This document shows, piece after piece, positions 43,530-52,544 of a stretch of 64,000 nucleotides of DNA. This DNA is from G965267425 sp965267425 (GTDB lineage: Bacteria; Bacteroidota; Bacteroidia; Flavobacteriales_E; Vicingaceae). The first letter of the stretch is position 1. Every line of letters starts with the position of its first letter. The notes beneath the pieces are model-generated. The model worked only from the letters and a program-made list of their open reading frames with translations. It searched no databases and was not told the origin of the DNA. The stretch lies in contig OZ253959.1 of the NCBI GenBank assembly GCA_965267425.1, positions 2,108,001-2,172,000 on the forward strand, written 5' to 3'. The translations under genes and the position numbers were made by a program.

Positions 43530-44146
43530 TATCCGAAAATTGAAATCAATTGATAAAAGAAATTTATAAACGCCCTTGGCATGACCAGCAAGGTGAATAA
43601 AGCTCCAAACAAAGCTCCCCAATAATGAGCATCATGTGCTATTCGATCACTTGAACGCTTATCCATATACCTTTCATACCACAAGTACAATACCCCAATA
43701 ACAATAGCTGGAATGGATATACCCGGAATAAACAAGATGCCTATCCCGGCCATGGGTTGAAAAATGATAAACGAAAACAAAACTGCTGCTATGGCACCTG
43801 AGGCTCCTACTGCATTGTAATGAAAATTATCTTTATGTCGTTGAAGTGCAGGAAGAGAAGAGAAAAAGACACCTCCCATATAAAGCAGGAAGAAGTAATA
43901 CGTTCCTTGTAAGTCAAGTTGAAGAGAAAAATAAGATTCTACTACGAAACCAAAGTTGTACAACACATACATGTTGATGAACAGATGCAACATATCCGCA
44001 TGAATAAATGCATGCGTAATTAATCGATAATACTGTTTTCTATGATAAACCTGATAAGGATTGAACTCAAGTTTTGCAAATAACTCCCGGTTGTTGAAGG
44101 CAACCAATGAGAGGATAATATTTATTGCGAGAATGAGGTAGGTCAC
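43529..44146 (-). CDS. Rhomboid-family intramembrane serine protease
   Basis: A 205-residue inner-membrane protein with six helices. The catalytic dyad is Ser116 in GASGAIAA and His174 in DAHYWGALFGALF; the oxyanion-type His54 and Asn58 are in HLFINMY. It cleaves transmembrane helices of unknown partners. Its ATG at 44146 is 4 bases after the parC stop, and its stop overlaps the gmhB start by one base, so it is translated as part of the parE-parC transcript. No substrate can be named. Confidence 0.92.
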   Translation of the reverse strand: MTYLILAINIILSLVAFNNRELFAKLEFNPYQVYHRKQYYRLITHAFIHADMLHLFINMYVLYNFGFVVESYFSLQLDLQGTYYFFLLYMGGVFFSSLPALQRHKDNFHYNAVGASGAIAAVLFSFIIFQPMAGIGILFIPGISIPAIVIGVLYLWYERYMDKRSSDRIAHDAHYWGALFGALFTLLVMPRAFINFFYQLISIFG

Positions 44147-44150
44147 AACA

Positions 44151-46937
44151 TTAAAATAATGTCATCTGATTTTGTTCATCATCATCCATTTCTTTGATCA
44201 CCGAACCGCTAGTCTTCTTTTCATCTGCAGATTCTTTTGGTTTGCTTTCCTCTGAACTTACAGCTTTCTCTTCTTTAATTGAACCTTCTTTTTCGTCAAC
44301 AGAAACATCATTTGAAGGCTCATCTACGCTTTTCGAAGATTTTTCTTTCGCTTCAGGTACTTGTGATTCTGAAGAGCTGACTTCCTGGGTCTGTGGTTCT
44401 TCATTCACATCTTGTGGATCAGGTTCAGTTGGTTCTAATAAGTCAACGCCGTTGATGCTATGTGAAGACAATCTGTTTCCCAAGGTTTTCATTCCTTTCA
44501 CAGCTATGAATTCAGCCAGCGCAATGGTTTCGTTAGGTCGTTTATCTTTATTTTTTTGCTTTTTGAACTTAACTTCAACATTGGGTTTGAAGTCTGTACT
44601 GACCAATTCAATGTGGCTACCATCCTCTTCAGGAATAAACGGTGTCTTTTTATCCGTATCTTCAATCAAAAAGCGCTTCACATAATAATCATTGCGTTCA
44701 CCATTGAAGTAGATGATGGAAACAGGTTTCTTTGGATTCCATTTTTCAATGACAATCATATCCTCATCAAATCGTGTTGCCAAGTCAAATCCGGTAAGTT
44801 TATAATGTCCGGATTGTTGAATGGTCAAAATTTTATCTTCTGGAGCAAACGCACCAAGCAGCTGACCACGTTCATCGGTATTCAACCTTTGCACCGTATC
44901 GTCAAACCATACATTGATGGCTCCTAAAGTTGAAAGTCCTTTTTCTTTTAGAATAATTTTACTGATGGCATGCCTGCTCAGGATATTTCCACCAGCCCCT
45001 CGCCCTTTGATGGCCAATTCAGAAAAATCAAGTTCAAATTTTAGCTTTTTGAGTTTGGCTTTCGGACGAAGTTGAATATTGAGGATTTCCCCTTCTCCAT
45101 TTGGATTCGCAGATAAATAGTGAACAGAAGATCCAGCCGTTCCTTTGGTCAGGTTGTACAATTTATCACGCGTTATGGAAGTGACAGCAAATCGTTTCAT
45201 CATATAATTGCCAGCCTTTCCATCTCGGTAAATCATATTGTATATGGTTCTGTCATCTCCTTTTTTCCAGACACCAACATGCAAAATATCTTTGCCGATG
45301 AATGCCTTAGCAGAAATCCTGGAAACCATCATGGTACCATCTTTCATCATGACGATTATATCATCGATATCAGAGCAATCACATACAAATTCCGAATCGC
45401 TTTTTTTCAGTCCAAACCCGATAAATCCTTCTTCACGATTGACATACAACTTGGTATTAGCTACGGCAACTTTGGCCGCCTCAATTGTATCGAAGGTCTT
45501 TATTTCAGTTTTTCGTTCACGACCTGCCCCGTATTTTTTCTTGAGATTCTTGAAATAATCTATGGCGTAATCCACCAGATTATCCAGATGAAATTTCAGC
45601 TGGGCAATTTCTTCTTCCAGTGCGGCAATTCTTTCATCCGCCTTGAAACTATCAAATTTAGAAATGCGCTTGATTCGAATTTCAGTCAATCGTGTAACAT
45701 CATCGTCCGTAACAGGTCGCAACAACCCTTTGATGTGTGGCTTTAATCCTTTGTGAATTACGGCTAAGATTTCTTCCCATGTTTCACATTCTTCAATGTC
45801 CCGATATATTCTGTTTTCAATGAAAATCTTCTCAAGTGAAGCAAAATGCCATTGTTCTTCAAATTCCCCTTTTTTAATTTCCAATTCCCGCTTCAACAAA
45901 TCCAGGGTCATCTCGGTACTGTTGGCCAGAATTTCATTGACATCCATGAATCGGGGTTTGTCGTCCTCGATTACAGCAGAGTTTGGAGAAATAGATAATT
46001 CGCAATCAGAGAACGCAAAAAGGGCGTCTATGGTTTTATCAGGAGATACACCACCGGGAAGATGTATGAGAATTTCTACTTCTTCTGCCGTGTTGTCTTC
46101 GATTTGGCGAATCTTTATTTTGCCTTTATCATTGGCTTTAAGAATGGAGTCAATTAAACTAGAGGTGGTGGTGCTAAATGGAATTTCTTTGATTACCAAC
46201 GTTTTTTTGTCCAATTGCTCAATGCGGGCTCTAACTTTAATCTTCCCTCCTCTTAAGCCACCATTATATCCAGTGAAATCCGCCATTCCACCGGTTGGGA
46301 AATCAGGAAGAATATTGGTTTTCTTTCCTTTCAAAATCTGAACCGAACCATCAATCAGTTCATTGAAATTGTGCGGCAATATTTTACATGCCATTCCCAC
46401 GGCAATTCCCTCCACACCTTGTGAAAGCAATAAAGGAAACTTCATAGGGAGTGTTTCCGGTTCCTTCCCCCTGCCGTCATATGATGATAACCAATTGGTA
46501 ATCTTTGCGTTATAGGCAACATCCAAGGCAAATTTGGACAACCTCACCTCTATGTATCTGGGCGCTGCAGCACGATCTCCGGTTAAAACATTTCCCCAGT
46601 TCCCCTGGGTATCGAGCATAAGTTCTTTTTGGCCGATTTGAACCATTGCATCTCCAATGGAAGCATCACCATGCGGGTGATATTTCATGGTATTTCCAAT
46701 CACATTGGCCACTTTGTGATAGCGGCCGTCGTCCATTTCTTTCAGTGAATGTAAAATTCTACGCTGAACAGGCTTCAATCCATCATGAAGGTGGGGAACC
46801 GCTCTTTCCAGAATCACATACGATGCATAGTCCAAAAACCAGTCATTGTACATTCCGGAAATGTGAATGACCTTGTCGAACTTGCTTTCTTCTTCTAGCC
46901 CTTGATTTTCCTCTTCAGGTAAATTTTCTTCAGACAT
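44151..46937 (-). CDS. parC: DNA topoisomerase IV subunit A
   Basis: The DNA-cleaving subunit of a type IIA topoisomerase, 928 residues. YASYVILERAVPHLHDGLKPVQRRIL starts the winged-helix domain, and Tyr128 in RAAAPRYIEVRL is the DNA-linking tyrosine with Arg127. The coiled-coil gate (residues about 340-470) and a degenerate beta-pinwheel C-terminal domain (about 510-830) follow. There is no GyrA box, which, with the neighbour parE, favours topoisomerase IV over gyrase. From about residue 835 a ~94-residue tail rich in Glu, Ser, Lys and Pro runs to the end and closes with DDDEQNQMTLF, resembling a sliding-clamp-binding peptide. It is 9 bases after parE. Confidence 0.95.
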   Translation of the reverse strand: MSEENLPEEENQGLEEESKFDKVIHISGMYNDWFLDYASYVILERAVPHLHDGLKPVQRRILHSLKEMDDGRYHKVANVIGNTMKYHPHGDASIGDAMVQIGQKELMLDTQGNWGNVLTGDRAAAPRYIEVRLSKFALDVAYNAKITNWLSSYDGRGKEPETLPMKFPLLLSQGVEGIAVGMACKILPHNFNELIDGSVQILKGKKTNILPDFPTGGMADFTGYNGGLRGGKIKVRARIEQLDKKTLVIKEIPFSTTTSSLIDSILKANDKGKIKIRQIEDNTAEEVEILIHLPGGVSPDKTIDALFAFSDCELSISPNSAVIEDDKPRFMDVNEILANSTEMTLDLLKRELEIKKGEFEEQWHFASLEKIFIENRIYRDIEECETWEEILAVIHKGLKPHIKGLLRPVTDDDVTRLTEIRIKRISKFDSFKADERIAALEEEIAQLKFHLDNLVDYAIDYFKNLKKKYGAGRERKTEIKTFDTIEAAKVAVANTKLYVNREEGFIGFGLKKSDSEFVCDCSDIDDIIVMMKDGTMMVSRISAKAFIGKDILHVGVWKKGDDRTIYNMIYRDGKAGNYMMKRFAVTSITRDKLYNLTKGTAGSSVHYLSANPNGEGEILNIQLRPKAKLKKLKFELDFSELAIKGRGAGGNILSRHAISKIILKEKGLSTLGAINVWFDDTVQRLNTDERGQLLGAFAPEDKILTIQQSGHYKLTGFDLATRFDEDMIVIEKWNPKKPVSIIYFNGERNDYYVKRFLIEDTDKKTPFIPEEDGSHIELVSTDFKPNVEVKFKKQKNKDKRPNETIALAEFIAVKGMKTLGNRLSSHSINGVDLLEPTEPDPQDVNEEPQTQEVSSSESQVPEAKEKSSKSVDEPSNDVSVDEKEGSIKEEKAVSSEESKPKESADEKKTSGSVIKEMDDDEQNQMTLF

Positions 46938-46946
46938 ACTTACTGC

Positions 46947-48890
46947 TTATGATGCCATTTTTTCGGAGGGGGAATTGTCTGAATTTTCGTCTGAAACTTC
47001 ATTAACCGTTTCGTCAGCATCATCCAATTCGTCAGACTCATCTTCGGATTCAGATAAATCCTTTTCCACCTTCAGGTTTTCAATAATAAATTTTTGGCGT
47101 TCCGGGGTATTTTTACCCATGTAGAATTCCATGATTTCATTGATACTGGTTCTCTCTCCAATAACAACAGGTTCAAGCCGAATATCTTCACCAATAAAGA
47201 ATTTAAATTCATCAGGGGAGATTTCACCTAATCCCTTAAATCGTGTAATTTCTGGTTTGCCTTTCAATTTTTTCATGGCCTTACCTTTTTCTTTTTCGTC
47301 ATAACAGTAAAAGGTCTCCTTTTTGTCTCTTACTCTGAATAAAGGTGTTTGAAGAACATATAAGTGCCCATGCTTCACCAGGTCAGGAAAAAACTGTAGA
47401 AAAAATGTGATGAGCAATAATCGAATATGCATTCCATCCACATCCGCATCAGTGGCAATTACTACATTATTGTAACGCAAACCATCCAATCCATCTTCAA
47501 TATTTAATGCCGCTTGCATCAGGTTGAATTCCTCATTTTCATAAACCACTTTTTTGGTTAATCCAAATGAATTCAGTGGTTTTCCTTTGAGGCTGAATAC
47601 AGCTTGGGTATTTACATCCCTGGATTTGGTAATGGACCCACTTGCTGAATCACCCTCTGTGATAAACAGTGTAGTTTCAGCTCTTCGATCTCCTTTAGCG
47701 TCATTGAAGTGTGAACGGCAATCGCGTAATTTTTTATTGTGAAGATTGGCTTTTTTAGCTCTTTCTTTTGCCAATTTTTTAATTCCTGCCAAATCTCTTC
47801 TTTCCCTTTCTGCTTCCAGGATTTTGCGCTGAATGGCATCGGCAATTTCTGGGTTTTTGTGTAAGAAATTGTCGAGTTCCTTTTTCAGGAAATCTGTCAC
47901 AAATGCCCTCATTGAGCGCCCTCCAGGCTCAACCTCATTTGAACCTAGTTTGGTTTTTGTCTGAGATTCAAATACAGGTTCAATGATTTTTACTCCAACT
48001 GCAGCAACAATTGATGAGCGGATATCTACTGCATCGTAATCTTTTCCAAAAAATTCACGAATGGTTTTCACATACGCTTCTCTGAATGCTCCTTGGTGAG
48101 TTCCTCCTTGCGTGGTATGCTGACCATTAACAAAAGAATAGTACTCTTCACCATACGCGTTGGTATGGGTTATGGCCACCTCAATATCCTCTCCTTTTAA
48201 GTGAATAACAGGATAAAGCGCTTCGCTGGAAAGAGAGTGTTCCAACAGATCTTTCAGCCCATTTTCGGAATGGATTTTTTCACCATTGTAAATCAACGTG
48301 AGGCCTGTGTTCAAATACGCATAATTCCACAAGAGCCTTTCTACATGTTGTGTACGGTAATGGTAATTATGAAAAACCTCAGAGTCCGGAACAAAAGTAA
48401 ACTTGGTTCCTCTTCGCAACGAGCTGTCTTCTATTGGGTAATCCTCAGTAAGCGCTCCTCTGTTAAATTCCGCTTTCTTTCGCTGATCCTCCCGAACACT
48501 ATCTACTTTGAAGTATTCAGATAATGCATTGACCGCTTTCGTTCCAACCCCATTTAATCCAACTGATTTCTTAAACGCGCGACTATCGTACTTTCCACCT
48601 GTATTGATTTTAGATACACAATCAATCACCTTACCCAATGGAATTCCACGACCGTAATCCCTGACCTTAACCACTTTATCCTTGATGGTAATTTCAATGG
48701 TTTTACCATTTCCCATCACAAATTCGTCAATGGAATTATCAATAATCTCTTTGAGAAGTACATATATCCCATCATCGGGAGCTGAGCCGTCACCCAATTT
48801 CCCGATATACATTCCTGGCCGCAATCTTATATGCTCCTTCCAATCCAGGGAACGAATACTATCTTCCGTATAGCTCACCTGTTCAGCCAT
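46947..48890 (-). CDS. parE: DNA topoisomerase IV subunit B
   Basis: The ATPase subunit partnering ParC, 647 residues. GHKL motifs: ELLKEIIDNSIDEF-type helix with the metal-binding Asn, DYGRGIP, and GLNGVGTKAVNAL. The TOPRIM domain has EGDSASGS and DADVDGMHIR. The C-terminal ~35 residues after EKDLSESEDES are acidic and probably disordered, as in its partner. It decatenates sister chromosomes after replication. It heads a minus-strand operon parE-parC-rhomboid-gmhB-aminotransferase; no clear promoter box was found in the 146 bases upstream. Confidence 0.95.
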   Translation of the reverse strand: MAEQVSYTEDSIRSLDWKEHIRLRPGMYIGKLGDGSAPDDGIYVLLKEIIDNSIDEFVMGNGKTIEITIKDKVVKVRDYGRGIPLGKVIDCVSKINTGGKYDSRAFKKSVGLNGVGTKAVNALSEYFKVDSVREDQRKKAEFNRGALTEDYPIEDSSLRRGTKFTFVPDSEVFHNYHYRTQHVERLLWNYAYLNTGLTLIYNGEKIHSENGLKDLLEHSLSSEALYPVIHLKGEDIEVAITHTNAYGEEYYSFVNGQHTTQGGTHQGAFREAYVKTIREFFGKDYDAVDIRSSIVAAVGVKIIEPVFESQTKTKLGSNEVEPGGRSMRAFVTDFLKKELDNFLHKNPEIADAIQRKILEAERERRDLAGIKKLAKERAKKANLHNKKLRDCRSHFNDAKGDRRAETTLFITEGDSASGSITKSRDVNTQAVFSLKGKPLNSFGLTKKVVYENEEFNLMQAALNIEDGLDGLRYNNVVIATDADVDGMHIRLLLITFFLQFFPDLVKHGHLYVLQTPLFRVRDKKETFYCYDEKEKGKAMKKLKGKPEITRFKGLGEISPDEFKFFIGEDIRLEPVVIGERTSINEIMEFYMGKNTPERQKFIIENLKVEKDLSESEDESDELDDADETVNEVSDENSDNSPSEKMAS

Positions 48891-49036
48891 AATATCTCAG
48901 TTTTCTTCAATTTGTAAATGCAGATGGATTTCAACTGGGTTTAAAATTAGAAAAATCCGACTGCAGGATTTGACCTGAAAAGGCCTATTTATCAACAATT
49001 CGAGGAAGTTTTCAAAAATTTCACTCTCATTTATTG

Positions 49037-50134
49037 CTAAACGTTGAATTTGAAATTCATGATATCCCCATCTTCCACCACGTATTCTTTTCCTTCCATG
49101 GCCATTTTTCCAGCTTCTTTACAAGCCTGTTCAGACTTTAGTTGAACGTAATCATTATACTTTATTACTTCCGCCTTGATAAATCCTTTTTCAAAGTCTG
49201 TATGGATTACTCCGGCAGCTTGCGGGGCACTCATTCCTTTTCGAATCGTCCAGGCCCGAACCTCTTTTTCGCCAGCCGTCAAATAAGTCTGCAAATTCAA
49301 TAAGCGATAAGCGGACTTAATGAGCTTGTTTACTCCTGGCTCACTTAACCCAGCATCTTCCAAAAAGATTTGGCGTTCTTCAGGATCTTCCAATTCTGCA
49401 ATTTCAGCCTCCATGCCAGCAGCAATGATCAGCACCTCGGCATTTTCTTCACTAACGAACTCACTGAGTTTTTTACTGAACTCATTTCCATCAGGCACAG
49501 CACTTTCATCCACATTGCAGACATACAAAACTGGCTTGGCCGTTAACAACTGAATATCTTCGATAATTTCTGCTTGCTTTTCATCCACCGGAGCCGTTCT
49601 GGCAGATTTTCCCTGTTCAAGATGCTGCTTGTAGATGTCCAAACTTTCGAGGCCCTTCATGGCTTCTTTGTCTCCCGTTCTTGATTGTTTCTTTAATTTC
49701 TCAATTTTCTTTTCGACACTTTCTAAATCTTTGAGCTGAAGCTCATAGTCAATGGTCTCTTTATCTCGAATGGGATCAACCGAGCCGTCAACATGAACAA
49801 TATTATCATCTTCAAAACACCTGACCACGTGAATAATGGCGTCGGTTTCACGGATATTGGCCAAAAATTTATTTCCTAGTCCTTCACCTTTGCTTGCTCC
49901 TTTTACCAAACCAGCAATATCAACTATATCTACCGTCGCCGGAACAATTCGCTCAGGATTGACCAAGTCTGCCAATTGATTCAAACGTTCATCCGGAACA
50001 GAAATAACACCCACATTGGGTTCAATGGTGCAAAAAGGAAAATTTGCTGATTGCGCCTTGGCATTTGACAGCAAATTAAACAAGGTAGACTTACCAACAT
50101 TGGGCAATCCAACAATACCGCATTTCAAAGACAT
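49037..50134 (-). CDS. ychF: Obg-like P-loop ATPase YchF
   Basis: A 365-residue ribosome-associated ATPase of the OLA1/YchF family. The P loop is GLPNVGKST at residues 8-16, switch NFPFCTIEPNVGVI, DIAGLVKGASKGEGLGN, and NxxE-type NVDE instead of NKxD near residue 205, which explains the preference for ATP. A coiled-coil insert (ELQLKDLESVEKKIEKLKKQ) and the C-terminal TGS domain (RAWTIRKGMSAPQAAGVIHTDFEKGFI) complete the family layout at full length. It is a single gene, divergent from the transketolase run, with a TATATTTG box upstream. Confidence 0.96.
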   Translation of the reverse strand: MSLKCGIVGLPNVGKSTLFNLLSNAKAQSANFPFCTIEPNVGVISVPDERLNQLADLVNPERIVPATVDIVDIAGLVKGASKGEGLGNKFLANIRETDAIIHVVRCFEDDNIVHVDGSVDPIRDKETIDYELQLKDLESVEKKIEKLKKQSRTGDKEAMKGLESLDIYKQHLEQGKSARTAPVDEKQAEIIEDIQLLTAKPVLYVCNVDESAVPDGNEFSKKLSEFVSEENAEVLIIAAGMEAEIAELEDPEERQIFLEDAGLSEPGVNKLIKSAYRLLNLQTYLTAGEKEVRAWTIRKGMSAPQAAGVIHTDFEKGFIKAEVIKYNDYVQLKSEQACKEAGKMAMEGKEYVVEDGDIMNFKFNV

Positions 50135-50165
50135 AAATGGAAAAGAAACTGGGTTAAAATCGCTG

Positions 50166-50173
50166 CAAATATA
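50166..50173 (-). promoter_or_regulatory. Predicted -7 box of ychF
   Basis: TATATTTG on the minus strand (50173-50166), an exact TAnnTTTG, 31 bases before the ATG. No TTG at 17-23 bases upstream. Confidence 0.4.
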
Positions 50174-50308
50174 TCAAATAATTCAGGGTCATTTTAGTTT
50201 ATTAACGGTTGTGAAAAGTTATCAACATTTCAATTGTTTCACGGGGATTTCATATACATTTATCCGCAAATTTCTATGCCTTTTACAGCCACAAAACAAT
50301 CATTTTCT

Positions 50309-51154
50309 ATGGCGTCCATTGCGGAATTGAATGATGTATGCTCCCAAGTGAGAAGAGACATCGTTCGTATGGTTCACGGTGCAAAATCAGGACATCCCGG
50401 AGGCTCTCTCGGATGTGTTGAATATTTTGTTGCCCTCTATTTTGAAATCATGCAACATCATCCTGATAATTTTCAAATGGATGGGTTGAATGAAGATGTA
50501 TTTTTTCTGTCCAACGGACATATTTCACCTGTATGGTATAGTACCCTGGCCAGAAGTGGATATTTTCCAGTCAATGAATTGGCCACATTCCGAAAAATCA
50601 ATAGTCGTTTACAAGGTCACCCGGCTACAGAAGAACACTTACCTGGCATACGTGCGGCAAGTGGGTCGTTAGGTCAGGGGTTATCGATGGCTCTGGGCGC
50701 TGCATTGAGTAAAAAATTGAATGGTGAATCCAATATAGTATATAGTTTACATGGTGATGGAGAGTTACAGGAAGGGCAAATATGGGAAGCGGCTATGTTT
50801 GGCGCACATCATGGAATAGACAATATTATTTCTACCATTGATTACAATGGCCGTCAAATTGATGGAGATGTAGACGATGTTATGTCATTGGGAGATTTGA
50901 AAAACAAATGGCAGTCCTTTGGTTGGGAAACTCTGGAAATGCCTGGAAATCAGATGGAAGAAGTCATTGGCACGATTCGTGCAGCACAATCTAAAACAGG
51001 CCAGGGAAAACCCGTAATAATTTTAATGACCACTGAAATGGGTCAAGGAGTTGATTTCATGATGGGTACTCATAAATGGCATGGCGTTCCTCCAAATGAT
51101 GAACAGAAAGATGCAGCCCTGGCTCAACTAAAGGAAACATTAGGTGACTACTGA
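50309..51154 (+). CDS. Transketolase, N-terminal subunit
   Basis: The thiamine-diphosphate-binding half of a two-gene transketolase of the pentose phosphate pathway. SGHPGGSLGCVEYFVALY near residue 28 and the ThDP motif GDGELQEGQIWEAAMFG...IDYNG near 147 are clear, and it ends with MGQGVDFM..KWHG. I prefer ATG 50309 (MASIAELNDVCSQVRRDIVRMVH), which matches the family start; ATG 50276 would add 11 residues, and a TTG at 50234 is also in frame. The stop overlaps the following von Willebrand gene by 11 bases. The matching C-terminal subunit is at 52545. Confidence 0.9.
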   Translation: MASIAELNDVCSQVRRDIVRMVHGAKSGHPGGSLGCVEYFVALYFEIMQHHPDNFQMDGLNEDVFFLSNGHISPVWYSTLARSGYFPVNELATFRKINSRLQGHPATEEHLPGIRAASGSLGQGLSMALGAALSKKLNGESNIVYSLHGDGELQEGQIWEAAMFGAHHGIDNIISTIDYNGRQIDGDVDDVMSLGDLKNKWQSFGWETLEMPGNQMEEVIGTIRAAQSKTGQGKPVIILMTTEMGQGVDFMMGTHKWHGVPPNDEQKDAALAQLKETLGDY

Positions 51155-52538
51155 TCTACATAAACGATTCTTTACATTAGGAACTGCTATTGCATTTTGC
51201 CTACTGTTTACACAAGGTGGATTTGCACAAAAAGATCCTTCTCCACCCACACGTATTCTCTTGGTGTTTGATGCTTCTCAAAGTATGTACGGACTTTGGG
51301 AAGGAGAATCTAAAATCAATATTGCCACCAGACTATTAAATGAATTGGTTGATAGCATCAGCAATTACGAAAATGTTCAAATGGCTCTGCGTGTTTATGG
51401 ACACCAAAATCCTGTAGTTGCAGGAAGTCGAAATTGTAAGGATACTAAACTGGAAGTTCCTTTTGGACCTACCAACCATGAAAAAATCAAATCCAGGTTG
51501 AGTTCCATTCAACCAAAAGGCACCACCTTAATTGCCTATAGCCTGCAAAAAGCTGCCGATGACTTCAACAATTGTGCAGATTGTCGAAATGTGGTCATTT
51601 TAATCACCGATGGTATCGAAGAATGCGATGGAGATCCATGCGCAGTTTCTCTGGCATTACAAAGAAAAGGAGTGATCCTTAAACCTTTTGTGATTGGGTT
51701 AGGACTGGACAAAAGTTTGCTGGAACAATTCCAATGCATTGGAAATTTTTATGACGTAAATAATCAAAAAGAATTCAGAACAGTATTGGGCATAATTATT
51801 TCGCAAGCCGTGAATACCACATCAGTTCAAGTAAATTTATTGGATACTTATGGAAATCCTACAGAAACCAATGTAGGCATGACGTTTTACGATCAACACT
51901 CAGGTGCTGTCCGTTACAATTTTGTGCATACATTAAACCATTATGGTGTCCCAGATACATTGCCTATTGATCCATTGGGTAATTATGTCTTGCAAGTGCA
52001 TACCACTCCGGAAGTTCGTAAGGATAGTATCACACTGCAACCGGGAATTCACAATATAGTTGCCGTTGACGCTCCCCAGGGTGAACTAGTGATGAAAACA
52101 CTGGGATTAAATGAATACAAAGATTTGAAAGCCATTGTCAGAAAAGCGGGTAGTATGGAGACATTGACCATTCAAGATTTTGATGAAAAACGAAAATATC
52201 TGGTGGGAAAATATGATCTCGAAATCTTATCCCTACCACGATTGCATCAAAAGAACATTGATATTTCTCAAAGTACTACCACTAAGATTGAAATTCCTCA
52301 ACCCGGAATTGCTTCATTTACTTTTTCATCAAACATTATCGCTTCGGTGTATGAAGAAAAAGGAGATGAACTCAACTTGATCTACACATTCAAGAAAAAT
52401 TCAAGCCGTTCATCCTTGGTGATGCAACCTGGCAAGTATCGAATCATAAGCAGGCCACTAAATTCGAAATCGGCGGTTTATTCGCAAGAAGAATCATTTG
52501 AAGTGGTCTCAGGTCAATCTGTTCAAATTAAACTGTAA
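51144..52538 (+). CDS. Exported von Willebrand factor A protein
   Basis: A 464-residue protein with a signal peptide (residues 1-28, TLGTAIAFCLLFTQGGFAQ) and a vWA domain over about 35-225. The metal-ion-dependent adhesion site is complete: D43-A-S45-Q-S47, Thr127/128 in KGTTL and Asp156 in LITDGIEECDGD. About four Cys in this domain may form disulphides. The remaining ~240 residues look like two or three beta-sandwich domains (VNLLDTYGNPTETNVG, SITLQPGIHNIV, LVMQPGKYRI). Start is a GTG overlapping the transketolase N stop by 11 bases; 6 bases separate it from transketolase C. A periplasmic protein wedged between two cytoplasmic subunits is odd. Partner unknown. Confidence 0.8.
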   Translation: MTTDLHKRFFTLGTAIAFCLLFTQGGFAQKDPSPPTRILLVFDASQSMYGLWEGESKINIATRLLNELVDSISNYENVQMALRVYGHQNPVVAGSRNCKDTKLEVPFGPTNHEKIKSRLSSIQPKGTTLIAYSLQKAADDFNNCADCRNVVILITDGIEECDGDPCAVSLALQRKGVILKPFVIGLGLDKSLLEQFQCIGNFYDVNNQKEFRTVLGIIISQAVNTTSVQVNLLDTYGNPTETNVGMTFYDQHSGAVRYNFVHTLNHYGVPDTLPIDPLGNYVLQVHTTPEVRKDSITLQPGIHNIVAVDAPQGELVMKTLGLNEYKDLKAIVRKAGSMETLTIQDFDEKRKYLVGKYDLEILSLPRLHQKNIDISQSTTTKIEIPQPGIASFTFSSNIIASVYEEKGDELNLIYTFKKNSSRSSLVMQPGKYRIISRPLNSKSAVYSQEESFEVVSGQSVQIKL

Positions 52539-52544
52539 GGAACT

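Noticed and set aside
44194..46341. Several plus-strand open frames opposite parC
   Set aside because: Shadows of parC; Ser/Phe-rich translations from the complement of Glu/Lys codons.
51144..52538. Transketolase gene broken by an insertion
   Set aside because: Both transketolase halves are intact subunits with own starts and stops and typical lengths; split transketolases are normal.
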